Of a stretch of DNA of 64,000 bases, positions 1 to 10,007 are shown piece after piece. Location: NCBI GenBank assembly GCA_021432635.1, contig MU270037.1, positions 516,047 to 580,046 of the forward strand, read 5' to 3'. Under the pieces are notes generated by a model that worked only from the letters and a program-made list of their open reading frames with translations, made no database searches and was not told the DNA's origin. How positions within the stretch are numbered: position 1 is the first letter of the stretch; the number at the start of each line of letters is the position of its first letter. The translations under genes and the position numbers were made by a program. The DNA is from Thozetella sp. PMI_491. Its lineage: Eukaryota; Ascomycota; Sordariomycetes; Chaetosphaeriales; Chaetosphaeriaceae.

Positions 1-342
1 AGTCTCGCTAGAGCCATACTTCGGCGGAGAGTTCGGGCTCAGAGAAATGGCTATGGCCCACAAACATCACTCGCCGCAGCTGGCGGAGGTATACTCCTTC
101 TAGACGAAGTCAGCTCAAGCGTTGATCAGCACACGGACCGGGAGATGCAACGCCTTATTCACACCGAGTTTCGGGGGTATACCGTTCTCATGGTCAGTCA
201 TCGCTTAGAGATGGTTATGAACTTTGATACAGTTATTGTGATGGAAAACGGGGCGGTCATCGAAGCAGGGAAGCCGAATGCGTTGATGGATACGCCCGGA
301 AGCCGGCTGAAAGAGCTGTGGAAAGCTGTGAATCGAGACTGA
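1..342 (+). CDS. ABC transporter, C-terminal part of the last nucleotide-binding domain (partial)
   Basis: The frame is open from base 1 and stops at 342. It starts just after where the ABC signature (LSGGQ) should be, with SLARAILRR. The Walker B motif ILLLDEVSSSVD follows at about residues 31-42, then the H-loop histidine in VSHRLE and the usual C-terminal MENGAVIEAGKP strand. The arrangement fits NBD2 of an ABCC/MRP-type full transporter, which exports conjugates or drugs across the plasma or vacuolar membrane using ATP. The 5' part, including Walker A and all membrane segments, lies left of the window. The neighbouring oxygenase, reductase and MFS genes suggest a role in export of a metabolite, but that is inference. 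Confidence 0.9.
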   Translation, partial: SLARAILRRRVRAQRNGYGPQTSLAAAGGGILLLDEVSSSVDQHTDREMQRLIHTEFRGYTVLMVSHRLEMVMNFDTVIVMENGAVIEAGKPNALMDTPGSRLKELWKAVNRD

Positions 343-1138
343 GTCACTAGATGGTGTAGGCTATTATTTTAAGTTCCGATAAGCTTCCTCGGTTGGTATA
401 GCTCGGTATAGATGACTACGTATACCTTTGACGATGATATTTTCCTTTGTGCCAGTATATAGTGAGCATAGGCACGGATAGGAGTATCTTTAATCTCAAT
501 TTACTATCCGGAAGAGATCAATGTGTGGCATGCTCGGCAGGCACGTTTGGCACTGTGGGTAACTTTAGAGCTAGCGCACCAACTCTTGGATGAGATCACC
601 TGAAGGTGTTCCCAGACTTCGCTGCCGAGATGTTGGAAGCTCTGTCGGGTGCAACCAGTCTACTCGGTTCCTCGGACTCAAGCTCGGAGTATAATGGGCG
701 AGAATGAAATCCTGACTTATGTCGCGGAATGGAGCGTTACCTCGGAAGGATCTACCTTCCTTGTCACAAGCTCAAGCCATAAGTGGAAAGTATATACCGG
801 GCATCCTGGGGGCGCGATTAAAACAGGTTACTCAAGTTCTTGCATGGTCCGCAGATCGCCTGATACTGAACGGCTCGTCTGTCGATGACCAGTGGCCAAA
901 TCGGGGCTATCCTTGCACTGCCACTCGTCACCAACTAACCCAGGTTGTTATTCTGTCACATCTCACTAGCTTGAATTGGTCATGCAGATAGCAAGGGTGT
1001 CTAATATATCTCCATTGGAAAGTTATACGTTCGGGTCGGCCCCGATTATGCTGACTACCTAGACGCCGCATCATTTCGTTGGATCGCTATGCACACGACA
1101 GGCAGGTCGGGGGTCATTGCGTCGGGCTAATTTCTCTC

Positions 1139-1199
1139 ATGGGTGGGATCCTATATGCCAAGTATCCATATTTTGATCGTCTTGGCCGATCCCACCCAT
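1139..1199. repeat. Inverted repeat, 12-bp perfect arms
   Basis: ATGGGTGGGATC at 1139-1150 is exactly matched by its reverse complement at 1188-1199. A second inner pairing, GCCAAG (1158-1163) with CTTGGC (1181-1186), extends the potential hairpin. It could be a cruciform, a footprint of a small inverted-repeat element, or a paired regulator site in the promoter of the oxygenase gene. Confidence 0.6.
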
Positions 1200-1351
1200 T
1201 AAGGTATTTGGTACACGTTCGTATCATCTAAAAAAATAGGCAAGATGGTGACCATGCCCGCCTAGATCAGCTTGTCGGGGCTATGAAGTTGGACGAGAAC
1301 GAGTGGTCCAGATAAGAAGTGACTTCGGTTACAGTAAACGGGATTTCATGC

Positions 1352-1373
1352 CCGCACTAGGCTACTAGTGCGG
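1352..1373. repeat. Perfect 9-bp inverted repeat with 4-base loop
   Basis: CCGCACTAG (1352-1360) and CTAGTGCGG (1365-1373) are perfect reverse complements, about 180 bp upstream of the oxygenase start. The outer CCG/CGG triplets resemble half-sites of fungal Zn2Cys6 regulators, so this may be an operator-like site. That reading is inference. Confidence 0.55.
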
Positions 1374-1553
1374 CTTCTTATGCGGAAGAAGGACTTCAGT
1401 ACAGGCCTAAGTAGTAGTAATCACATGAAAGAACATGAAAAGCCATGATCCTACAATATAAATCTCCGACCTCGAATAAATACGAATTTGTCTGTGGGAT
1501 AGTGCTACCCACTACATTACCATTACCTCCCTTTCAGAAAGTCTACCGCCACC

Positions 1554-2742
1554 ATGCCGGAAAACTCTCACGTGTCTGCCGAGAATAATGGTGCCATTGC
1601 CAATCTTAGCATCATCAGCTACACCAAACTTCTCTCCAATGACCCAGCCGAAACTGCTAGATTGGTATCCGCGTGTCGTGACTGGGGTTTCTTCCGCTTA
1701 GACCTGATGTCTACTGAGGCTGAATCGTATCGCAAGACAGTGGCAGATCTTAACGAGATATCAAGAGAATACTTCGACCAGCCACTTGCAGACAAATTGA
1801 AAGATACCTGCGATGAGTGGGGAGTGTTTAACATATGTGGGTTAGTCATCCTAAGCACCACCATTCAATGCACCAATTCTGATGCATTTTAGGTACAAAC
1901 CTCGCAGCCTCGACTTTGGAAACGTCGAGGGAAAGAAGGACGGTTGCGAAGGGCTACGTGTGAGCATCCCATACTCTTATAGAAAAGATATGTAGACTAC
2001 ACATGGCTGATAGCTGTCCCAGATCCCGGCCGATCTTTTCCTCATGGCCGATCCAAACAAGGATCTACAGATCCCGCAAGCATTGCACGCACAGCAGCAC
2101 ACCGTTCGTTCCTTTGTGCGGAACTCGCACGCAATTGCTGTCCTGGTTCTAGAGCGCCTCTCCACGGGACTTGGGTTATCGGGTTCCTCAAGCTTAGAGA
2201 GCTTTCACCGACCGGACAAGGCATCCACGGCGACAGCGGTTCTTCAGCACTACCCTTTTGAAGGAGACTTACCTGAAGATACAAGCGCCGGACACTTCGC
2301 TCACACCGATGCAGGCAGCATCTCGATCCTATTCAACTCGGAATGGGGCCTGCAGGTATGTAGCCCACACAGCGAGAATTGGGAGTATGTCCCCCCGGCT
2401 CTGGGCACGCACGCTATAGTCAACATTGGCGACACCGTCAAGTTTCTGTCGGGGCGACAGCTCAAGTCATGCCTGCATCGCGTAGTCCCTTGCCCGGAGA
2501 AATGGACCAAGGGCCCTCGGTACTCCACCATCTTCTTCCTGCGCGCGAACGACGATGCCGAGTTTGAGGACATGCGAGGGCAGAGGTGGAACGCGCAAGA
2601 CTGGCTGAATAGGAAGTTTCTGAACTACAGATCCCCACACGACGTGCAAATGAAAACACCTACGGCGACAGGACGGGAGGGATTCGTCGGGCTATGGGAG
2701 CCTGACACGGCGCCGGCTATTCCAGTGACGGAACAGATTTGA
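1554..2742 (+). CDS. 2-oxoglutarate/Fe(II)-dependent oxygenase, isopenicillin-N-synthase-like
   Basis: Three exons give 357 aa: 1554-1840, 1893-1959 and 2023-2742. The introns (GTTAGT...TTTTAG and GTGAGC...CCCAG) join in phase. The N-terminal DIOX_N-like part (about 18-118) has RDWGFFR and EYFDQPLADK, and the join gives GYKPRSLDFGN. The double-stranded beta-helix carries the iron ligands H212 and D214 (AHTDAGS) and H270 (CLHRVV), and the 2-oxoglutarate arginine R284 in RYSTIFF, so the active site is complete. The family hydroxylates, desaturates or cyclises small molecules in the cytosol. The length is normal. The start sits in a perfect Kozak context. Substrate is unknown. The ABC transporter, AKR and MFS neighbours suggest a specialised metabolite. 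Confidence 0.88.
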
Positions 2743-3100
2743 ACACACCTCTCGGCTGAATAACGACCTCTGGTATGCCTAACCCTTTGGATATCACGCA
2801 GTCGACGAATGAAGCTCCAGCGTTATCAAGACCATGCCGCTTGACATTTTTGTCCCGTTAGCAGCCTAGTTTACTGCCTACAGCGCAGTTCTAGAAATTG
2901 AATTTGGACGTGTTTGCTCATTTCTAGTCTATTCTACCGAATCGAGCGCTGGGTCTAATAACCGTGGAATCGTGAGGCCACCATGCTATGCGCGGGGCCT
3001 ACCCTCTCCTGTCTAGAGACCGACCCCCTCTAGCCTGCTACCTATCCGGAGCCTTAAGACATCGTCCATGCGGCCATCCTCAGTTCGCTCGCTCGAGCGT
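2743..3100. other. Convergent intergenic spacer
   Basis: This 358-base spacer separates the 3' ends of the convergent oxygenase (+) and aldo/keto reductase (-) genes. It would hold both 3' UTRs and polyadenylation signals. I see no gene. Confidence 0.6.
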
Positions 3101-4224
3101 TCACCTCTGGCGACCGTAGTTGGGGGGAGGAGTTGGCTTGTTTTCCAAGATTGCCTCGATCTCCTCCATGATGTCGGGCGTGAGCTTGTCGACGAGCGCG
3201 ATCGCCTTGCAGTTGTCAACGACCTGCTCAACTTTGCTCGCGCCGAGGATGACGGTGCTGACGTTCTCGTTCTTGGCCGCCCAGGCGAGGGACAGCTGGG
3301 CGGTGTTGGCGCCGAGGCGCTCGGCGATAACGGTCAGCTTCTTGACTTTCTCGATCTTGGCCCTGCCCTCCTCGGCCTGCAGCTTCTCGATGGTGTTGCC
3401 GAAGAAGTTCTTGTTGGTCGCGAAGCGCGAGTCCTCGGGAATGCCGTCGTTGTACTTGCCTGTCAGCAGGCCGCTGGCCAGGGGGCTCCAGATGGTGGTG
3501 CCGTAACCGAACTTCTGGTACAGCGGCGCGAACTCGACCTCGAACCGCTCGCGGTGGAAGGCGTTGTACTGGGGCTGCTCGGCGATGGGGGCGATGAGGT
3601 TGTGCTTCTCGGCGATGCGGGTCGCCTCGGTGATGTCCTCGGCGCTCCACTCGCTGGTACCCCAGTAGTAGGCGAGGTTCAGGTTGCGGATGGCCTGGGT
3701 GAAACCCTCGACGACCTCAAGCATGGGCGTCGCCTTGTCGGGGCGGTGCGCAAAGACCACGTCCACGTAGGGCGTCTGCAGGCGCGCCAGGCTGGACTTG
3801 AGGCCCTCGATGACGTGCTTGCGGCTAAGGCCCCGCGTGTTGGGCTCCTTGCGCCCGGTGCCGAAGAAGATCTTGGTGATGAGGACATACTCGTCCCGCG
3901 GCCAGTCGAGCTCCTTGAGCGCCTGGCCCATCTCAATCTCGCAGGCACCGTTCGAGTATGTCTCGGCTGTGTCAAAAGTTTGCTATGACCCTCGGTTAGC
4001 CCCGCATTCTTCGCCGCATTGTGTATCGTTTGGCTGAAGAAACTCACGATACCGTGGTCCCACGCGGTCTGCATGATCTCCTTGACGATTGACCCCTTCT
4101 GCGTTCCACCATACGTGAGCCAGCCGCCGAGAGAGAAGAGCGACACCTTGAGGCCCGTAGGTCCAAGGTGGCGGAACTTCATCTCCTTGGGGTCATAGGC
4201 GCTCCGAACGACTGGTTGAGACAT
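3101..4224 (-). CDS. Aldo/keto reductase, voltage-gated K+ channel beta-subunit type
   Basis: Two exons on the minus strand, 4224-4048 and 3982-3101, join in phase 0 through a 65-bp intron (GTGAGT...CATAG with a CTAAC branch point). The protein is 352 aa. The complete AKR catalytic tetrad is present: D63 and Y68 in [12 protein letters not shown]96 in LITKIFFG, and H138 in VFAHRPD. The start [14 protein letters not shown] and the [17 protein letters not shown] block are typical of the Kv-beta/YakC subgroup (AKR6-like). The family reduces aldehydes and ketones with NADPH. It may belong with the adjacent oxygenase and transporters, or may be an independent general reductase. The third-position GC is high, as in well-expressed genes. 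Confidence 0.92.
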
Positions 4225-4977
4225 GGTGAGTGTGTTTGGTCGCTTTTCGTGGGATTAAGCTGAGAACACTGTGGTGGGACACTCGGGAGAAGCTCACAGA
4301 GCTATTCGACAGCGAGGGCAGGTTGGATTTATGGGAATCGCGAGCTAGGCTAACACCTGGCGTCGTGGTCGGCGGGGGTGGAGGGGGGTTTTATCGGCGT
4401 TGTGGTGACGGCATTATTAATAAGTGCGGTGTTTGCTGCTACTTGCAGACAAGCCTTGACGCTAATGCTTCGCCGATCCGGTTTGAGACCATCCGAACCG
4501 CACAACGTGGAGACGACGGCAGTCGGGACTGCACGAAGGGGGGTTGGACGTGCATTTTTTGCGCGAGCAAAGTGGCTTTTGGTCTCCGCTTTTTTTTCTG
4601 TTCCCCTCTTCTTTGACTTTTTCTTCGCCTTCTTTTTCTTCTCCTGGTTTCAGTAGCCGGGGAAAACTTTATCCCCACACAGGGGCGGAAAACTATCTAT
4701 GATGCTTGATCGTCAAGATAGGCGCCTGCGGCCCCATTTTTCCGCCAAAGGTGGCCATCTGAGGACCACAGGTGGCGTGGCGGTCGGTTCTCATGGTGGA
4801 ACAGCTTCGAACATATTCGTTTATGCAGGTACTTAGTACCCGTGGTACCCCATCGGATGTATTATTGCATTCGCGGCCCACAAGTTAGCCTAATCTTGAC
4901 CACTCGGGGAGCTTCAGAAACCTTTTTTGCGCCTGGCGGTTGCCGCTTAATTCCATAGAATGAATCACCCGCCGACT
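4225..4977. promoter_or_regulatory. Promoter region of the aldo/keto reductase gene
   Basis: This is the 5' flank of the minus-strand reductase and the 3' flank of the MFS gene. It has long T/C-rich tracts (about 4548-4650, plus strand; A/G-rich relative to the reductase). I see no coding feature. Confidence 0.4.
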
Positions 4978-6478
4978 CTATACAACACGGGAGTGCACGG
5001 CAGTCTTGTTCGGCACGAAGCGCACCAGCCACACACTCAGCGTGCTGAGCGCCATGCACACGCCGGTGAAGATGATGACAGGTTTGAATCGAATCGCACC
5101 GTAGCTTCCGCGTTCGACGTCGGGAAGCAAGATACCCGCACTAATGGGGCCGGCCAGCACGTTTCCCACCCCTTGAGTAGCCACTAGGATGCTGAAGACG
5201 GTCAGGCCCACAAAATGGTTCTCGGTGATCGCCGTTGTCATGCGGGGGCGCATAGCGACAAACCCAAAGGCAAAGAAGCCGTACAGAAGCGAATATATAG
5301 CCAGCGGTGCTATGGAGGCGGCCAGTCCCCAGAGAAGCAGCGATGTTGCGGCGGCCACCGTCGTGGATGACATGCTCAACAGCATCAATGATTGGCGACC
5401 ATCGGATAGATAGCCGAATGTCAACTGCCCGGCGACTTGGCCTATGCTCAGCAGAGCGACGAGCAACGCTCCCTGGGCGGCGGTGAGGCCTAGCGAAGTG
5501 GCATACGACGGAAGATACAGGGTTGGAAAGAAGAATCCGAGACCCTGAGTGAGGCATGCCATGCTGTAGATCCAGAAGCGGGATGCCTTAAGGAAGGACC
5601 AGTCTGTCCTGGTGAGAGCACTGTGCTCGGCGGGTGGTAGGCGCGGCTTGAACATCGGGATCATAGGTCCCGTCATCAAGGCCATCCCGACTGCCATTGC
5701 TCGGAGCGCCGTCTGGTAGCCGTACCGATTAAGCAGGGCCTCGGCTATGAATGGGATCGCGATACCCGACGCCCCCGAAGCCCCGGTGATGATGCCAAAG
5801 GCAAGACCACGCCGAGTGACCCACCATTCGTTCACCATGCTCAGGAGTGGATAGTAAAATGTGACGAAGCCACCTGGATTGCCCGTCAGTCTCTACCCTA
5901 CAAAAACCAACAAAGGGGCGCTTACATCCATACATGATGCCCTGGGTGATGATGAGCCCAGGCAGGGTTGTCACAAACGAGCCCCCCACCAGTGCTGCGA
6001 TGCAAGTCGCCCACCCAAGCCATATCATGTGTTTCTGGTACTTAGGAAAGCGTCGAACCAGCGGTACCATGAGTGGTGATGCAAGATAAGATATTCCCGA
6101 AGACACACCACCAACGAGCGGGACCAATGGCGAGTTTGCGAATGCCGGGACTTGCGAGTAGTAATTTTGGAAGACACCATAGGCGAGCGGAAACCCTGCA
6201 CGTGGGTGTCAGCACAAGCTTAGTGGTCCATGTCATGGGAGTCTGGGGTACTTGCCCCAGAGAATGGCTTCAAACATGAATGCACCCATCAGGACTTTCC
6301 AGGCCGAGGTTCCGCCGTCTGCAGGTGCCAGGAACTGTACCTCTGGCTCTCTCTGGGCTGGGGTATCGATGTTCCCAGACTGGCGGCCGCGAGCTTCAAT
6401 CGACTCGTGGTTCTCGCCATGACCTCTCCCCAACACTTGAGGGAGATGATGAAGTTCTACCGAATCCGTAGTATCCAT
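4978..6478 (-). CDS. MFS transporter, monocarboxylate-porter-like
   Basis: Three minus-strand exons, 6478-6256, 6195-5926 and 5873-4978, give 462 aa with 12 predicted hydrophobic segments. Intron 1 (6255-6196) is a GC-AG intron: the donor is GGCAAGT, and only that junction yields the family motif WGFPLAYGVFQNYY. Intron 2 is GTAAGC...TCCAG and restores GCGFVTFYYPLLSMVNEWW. The acidic N-terminus (about 70 aa) is cytosolic. The GFPLAYG, EWWVTRRGLAFG and PLLSM motifs fit the fungal MCT-like (MCH/MCP) branch of the major facilitator superfamily. It is probably a plasma-membrane carrier of organic acids or small metabolites. Its place beside an oxygenase and a reductase suggests uptake or export for that pathway (inference). 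Confidence 0.87.
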
Positions 6479-7379
6479 GGTATTCTAGCTGTAGGCTTTT
6501 AGGGCGTAGATCGGTTCAACTGGCCTTTGTATATGTGATTGAGTTGGAAATATAGGGTCTATAGGGTCTCAGAGGCGGATATGAGACGGGAGGTCTAACT
6601 TTATGTAAGATAAGCCTGGTCGAATAGCTAGCCTAAGAAACCTGTGCACCCTAGTCCTCACCGAGTAAGAAAGTCGTTGTGGATCGCTCCCTTATTGTGA
6701 CTCGTACGCCCTTGCGGAGACATGCATACCTTAGCTAACGGGCATTGCTATCCCTAACCCAGAGGCAAGCAGAAGTAATCGGCCCCACTCCTCTAAATTC
6801 CAACACCAATGCCGTATTAACTGGGTACGTATATACGTAACTACTACATTATAAAGAAACTCTAAAACCTGGTGTTGGGGCTGATGAAAATGGCTGTCGC
6901 GGACCGACGATTTTAGCAGCGGAAGCACTGAGGAGGCTGCATGTAGTGCACAGTTGCCCCAGAGAACCTAAGACGCGTGACCCCTAAGATTCCATGATGA
7001 GCTAAAACCGAGGTCAGTTCGTTAGTTATAGCTAAAGTTGTACTGTAGTTGCTAAAAACACCAGACCCCAAATAGGCCATAACCCAAGCACGAGCAAACA
7101 GTAAGAGCATAGGAGATAGAGAGCCATTCAGGAGCCCCAAAAGGCCCGGCACCAGGTCGTAAATCAGGTACGCATCCATTGTAGCTCGAGTCCGTCATAG
7201 TTGAAGAACGTCGCGCATCAATTAATTACGTCAGGGTCCGAATTAGAAGCGTACGTGTGCAGCAGCCAACCGCCCAAGGAAAGGTAAGCACGAACGAACA
7301 AGGATATATCTAGTCGGCTTACTCTGCCGGAAAACTTCCCGCTGCATAGCTCGAGTGGCGAGCAACTGAGCCAGACCAC
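6479..7379. other. Intergenic spacer
   Basis: I see no gene I can support. A hydrophobic 88-codon minus-strand ORF (6913-7179) lacks family motifs and codon bias. The spacer contains the MFS promoter at its left end and the 3' end of the next minus-strand gene at its right. Confidence 0.5.
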
Positions 7380-10007
7380 TTAGCGCGCAACCCAAAACCC
7401 TCCTGTGCCGTGAAGTTTATCCAGGAGCTCGGAGTTGCTGCCGCGAATACCCAGCCGGTGCAACGGAATGCTGTCTGTCCTGCGCCTGATAAGCGCCCTA
7501 GCATCTACGTATTTGTCTGTCAGACTTCGGGCACTCTTGGTTGCCGCTAGAGCCTCGAGGGCAGCCGTAGCACCCCAGGTCTCGCGGGCCAAGCTTGCCC
7601 GGGCCGTGTCGGCATCGCGCGCCAGCATCATCTTGGCCTTCTCCGGGTCTGTGGGCAGCCGGTCCTTAGCGCGCAAAAGGCCCATGGCGATAGCTTTGAT
7701 CTTGGCCCCGGCGGAAGGCTGGGCCGTGCCGAAGTCGTGTAGCATGTACACACGCACGACCGGCCTGGCTGCGACGCTGGGCCCTTCGTGCGGGTCGGGA
7801 CCAACTAAGATCAGTGCGCCATGCCAGTCCAGAAGCGCTGTCTTGCCGGCGCTGTCGTCCTCGCCGCCGCCATCCGCCTTGGGTGGCTTGATGCACGCCC
7901 AGCCGAGGTAGCAGCCCTTGAGCTGGACTACGACGTGGTCTGGTACTCCACCTAGGGTGGCAGCGAAGAGGCCGGTCTCTGCCGTTACGTCGCTTGTGCT
8001 AGGGGTCAAGGTGCCCGAGAACTTGATTGGGAACGGCGCCTCTGGGCCGTCCTCCGCACCAAGCACGTTGCCGTCCGTGGCCGACTTGTCGTTGGTCTCA
8101 GGTGCCGTGGTGGCTGTGGCATCGCTCTTTACGCGTGCAGTCACCTTGTCTTCCAGCCCAGACATGTCGTATGCTGTCTGTGCAACCGTCTGCGTAACGA
8201 ATCCCGGCTGAAGTCTATCGGTGATGCTGGTGACGGGCGCGATCAGTGTTTGTACGTGCGCCTGTCCCACCATGCTGGCCACTTTGACGCTCAGCTCTAG
8301 GGGCATGCTGGCGAGCCCAGCGCCGCGGAACACGGACGGATCCGCAGAGGCAGAGGTGAGTCGGAAGATGGGTGAGGCGCACAAGACGCGCCGCCGCTCC
8401 TTCTTTTTGTCCTCGCTCAGACCCTTGATGCGATGCAAGATAGACTTGCTGGTCTTTGCAGGAGTCGAAACTTCTTCGCCATTGCCCTCCTTTGCCGGGG
8501 AAGGCTTCTTGGGTCCCCCCTCCTGGCTGGCCGCCTTCTCCTCGTGGCTGAGTCTGCTCTTCTCTGATTTGTCGACATTGGTATCCTTCTCGCCGTCCTT
8601 ATTCCTGAACTTCTTGAAGGCAGATTTTAGGCCATCATTCATACTAGCCGCCTCTCGCTTCGACTCGGGTTCGCCCTTGTCGGCAGAAGCCGCGCTTGAG
8701 CGACCTTTGAGCTTCTGGAACATGGATTTGCGCTTTCCCATTGCTTTCGTATTTGCACTGTCGTCGGCCGCGCCGGAATGGTCTTCATGTGCAGCAGCTA
8801 CGGGTGGGAGGAAATGGTCGGCTTCGGGCGGGACCTCGTCAGCTACGCTGGTAACCTTCTCGTGCATCGCCTCGGCAGGGCCATCTTCCAACTCCTTGTC
8901 AGCATCTTCAGCATCAGTATCTGCATCTGCTTCTTCGTCAGGAACTCCTCCGCCGCCTGTGCACAGGGCCAGCCGGAAGTAGCCGTCTTCCGCGGCCGCG
9001 GGGATCCGCACAACGTGCGTCTCTCGGACGAGGTGACCTTTATCGCCCTTCTTGGCCTCTTTCTCAGTTATGCGTCCCAGATCCCGCTGCCAGGCACGTT
9101 CGTCGGCCTCTTCCAGCTTGCTGGCCTCGGTTTGGTGGCGTGGCGTCACATCAACCCAGTCACCGTCGGCGCTGATCATGGCACGTATCTTGAGGCCGGT
9201 GTCTCCGCTGAAGCCGCGTCGCTGCAGCCACAATGTGCGGTCGGCGGGCAGGGGGTGCGACGGCGACGAGAAGATACTGATTGTGACGCTGGTAGATCCG
9301 CCACGGTACATGATCATCGGTGGGGAGTGTCGCAGTATGGTGTAGTGCTTGTTGCTCTCGGTGGTCTGCGACAGGATGCCTGAGGCAAAGTGCTTAGTTT
9401 CGGCGTAGGCATGCTTCCAGAAAGCTGCGTCGGTGGCGGTTTTGAGGCGGTCCTTCAAGGTAGAACCATTAGGAGTTTCACCATCATCTGCCGTGCTCAC
9501 AAGAGTGCATGCTTCAGCGACGGCCGTAGCTTGTGGAACAGCGACCTCTGTCTCTGTGGCAGTGTATAGCTCCGAAGATTGATCAGGTTTGGTCACCTCC
9601 ATCGCGATGCTGGTAGTGATTACATCCTGTGGCTGCCCAAAGAGCGCGCTCGCCGGGGTGAGGGGTGTGGTAGCCGCTGCAGGAGTCCAGGCTCCATTGT
9701 ACGATTCAGTCAAGGATAACGGAGTCGTAACATCCGATGGACTGGGTAGAGTGTCGTCTATATTAGCCTCTGTCGACAGCTTTCCACCATTGAAGATGAA
9801 TGCATCGGCAGCTAAGCTGTTGACAGATGTGTGAGTCGCTTGGCCAGAGGCATTGAAGCTATCTCCATTTTCTTCTGCATTGCTGATGCCAAGACCATGG
9901 GCGGCGTCCGCAGTGCTTCCTCGAGTAACGGTGATGCCTTGGTGAGGTATCTGCGAGTTGCTGCCCACAGCCTTGCGCCTAATCGGGCTTCTCCAATTTG
10001 ACGCCAT
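7380..10007 (-). CDS. Long low-complexity fungal protein, function not recognised
   Basis: This is one uninterrupted 875-aa frame starting MASNWRSPIRR. I do not recognise a domain with certainty. Visible parts are: a Ser/Thr/Ala-rich N-terminus (1-195), and a globular-looking block at about 205-345 (HYTILRHSPPMIMYRG... LPADRTLWLQRRGFSGDTG). Next is a highly charged K/E/D-rich linker (about 370-560) with KKxxPxP repeats, and then a second ordered part (about 570-875) containing FRLTSASADPSVFRG and VVVQLKGCYLGWACIKPP. No signal peptide or membrane segment is obvious, and no P-loop is visible. The block structure suggests a conserved filamentous-fungal protein rather than a chance ORF. Long ORFs on the opposite strand are shadows caused by high GC3. 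Confidence 0.75.
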   Translation of the reverse strand: MASNWRSPIRRKAVGSNSQIPHQGITVTRGSTADAAHGLGISNAEENGDSFNASGQATHTSVNSLAADAFIFNGGKLSTEANIDDTLPSPSDVTTPLSLTESYNGAWTPAAATTPLTPASALFGQPQDVITTSIAMEVTKPDQSSELYTATETEVAVPQATAVAEACTLVSTADDGETPNGSTLKDRLKTATDAAFWKHAYAETKHFASGILSQTTESNKHYTILRHSPPMIMYRGGSTSVTISIFSSPSHPLPADRTLWLQRRGFSGDTGLKIRAMISADGDWVDVTPRHQTEASKLEEADERAWQRDLGRITEKEAKKGDKGHLVRETHVVRIPAAAEDGYFRLALCTGGGGVPDEEADADTDAEDADKELEDGPAEAMHEKVTSVADEVPPEADHFLPPVAAAHEDHSGAADDSANTKAMGKRKSMFQKLKGRSSAASADKGEPESKREAASMNDGLKSAFKKFRNKDGEKDTNVDKSEKSRLSHEEKAASQEGGPKKPSPAKEGNGEEVSTPAKTSKSILHRIKGLSEDKKKERRRVLCASPIFRLTSASADPSVFRGAGLASMPLELSVKVASMVGQAHVQTLIAPVTSITDRLQPGFVTQTVAQTAYDMSGLEDKVTARVKSDATATTAPETNDKSATDGNVLGAEDGPEAPFPIKFSGTLTPSTSDVTAETGLFAATLGGVPDHVVVQLKGCYLGWACIKPPKADGGGEDDSAGKTALLDWHGALILVGPDPHEGPSVAARPVVRVYMLHDFGTAQPSAGAKIKAIAMGLLRAKDRLPTDPEKAKMMLARDADTARASLARETWGATAALEALAATKSARSLTDKYVDARALIRRRTDSIPLHRLGIRGSNSELLDKLHGTGGFWVAR

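Larger units (their letters stand above)
343..1553. other. Intergenic spacer upstream of the 2OG oxygenase gene
   Basis: I see no supportable gene here. Short ORFs at 649-991 have no recognisable motif. The stretch contains two inverted repeats listed separately (1139-1199 and 1352-1373). The start codon that follows has an excellent Kozak context (ccgccaccATG). Confidence 0.6.

Noticed and set aside
3068-3988. 306-codon plus-strand ORF
   Set aside because: It is antisense to the aldo/keto reductase, whose catalytic residues fix the real frame. The long shadow comes from high GC3.
6913-7179. Hydrophobic 88-codon minus-strand ORF
   Set aside because: It has no family motif, no adjacent exons and no codon bias. 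It lies in a low-GC spacer.
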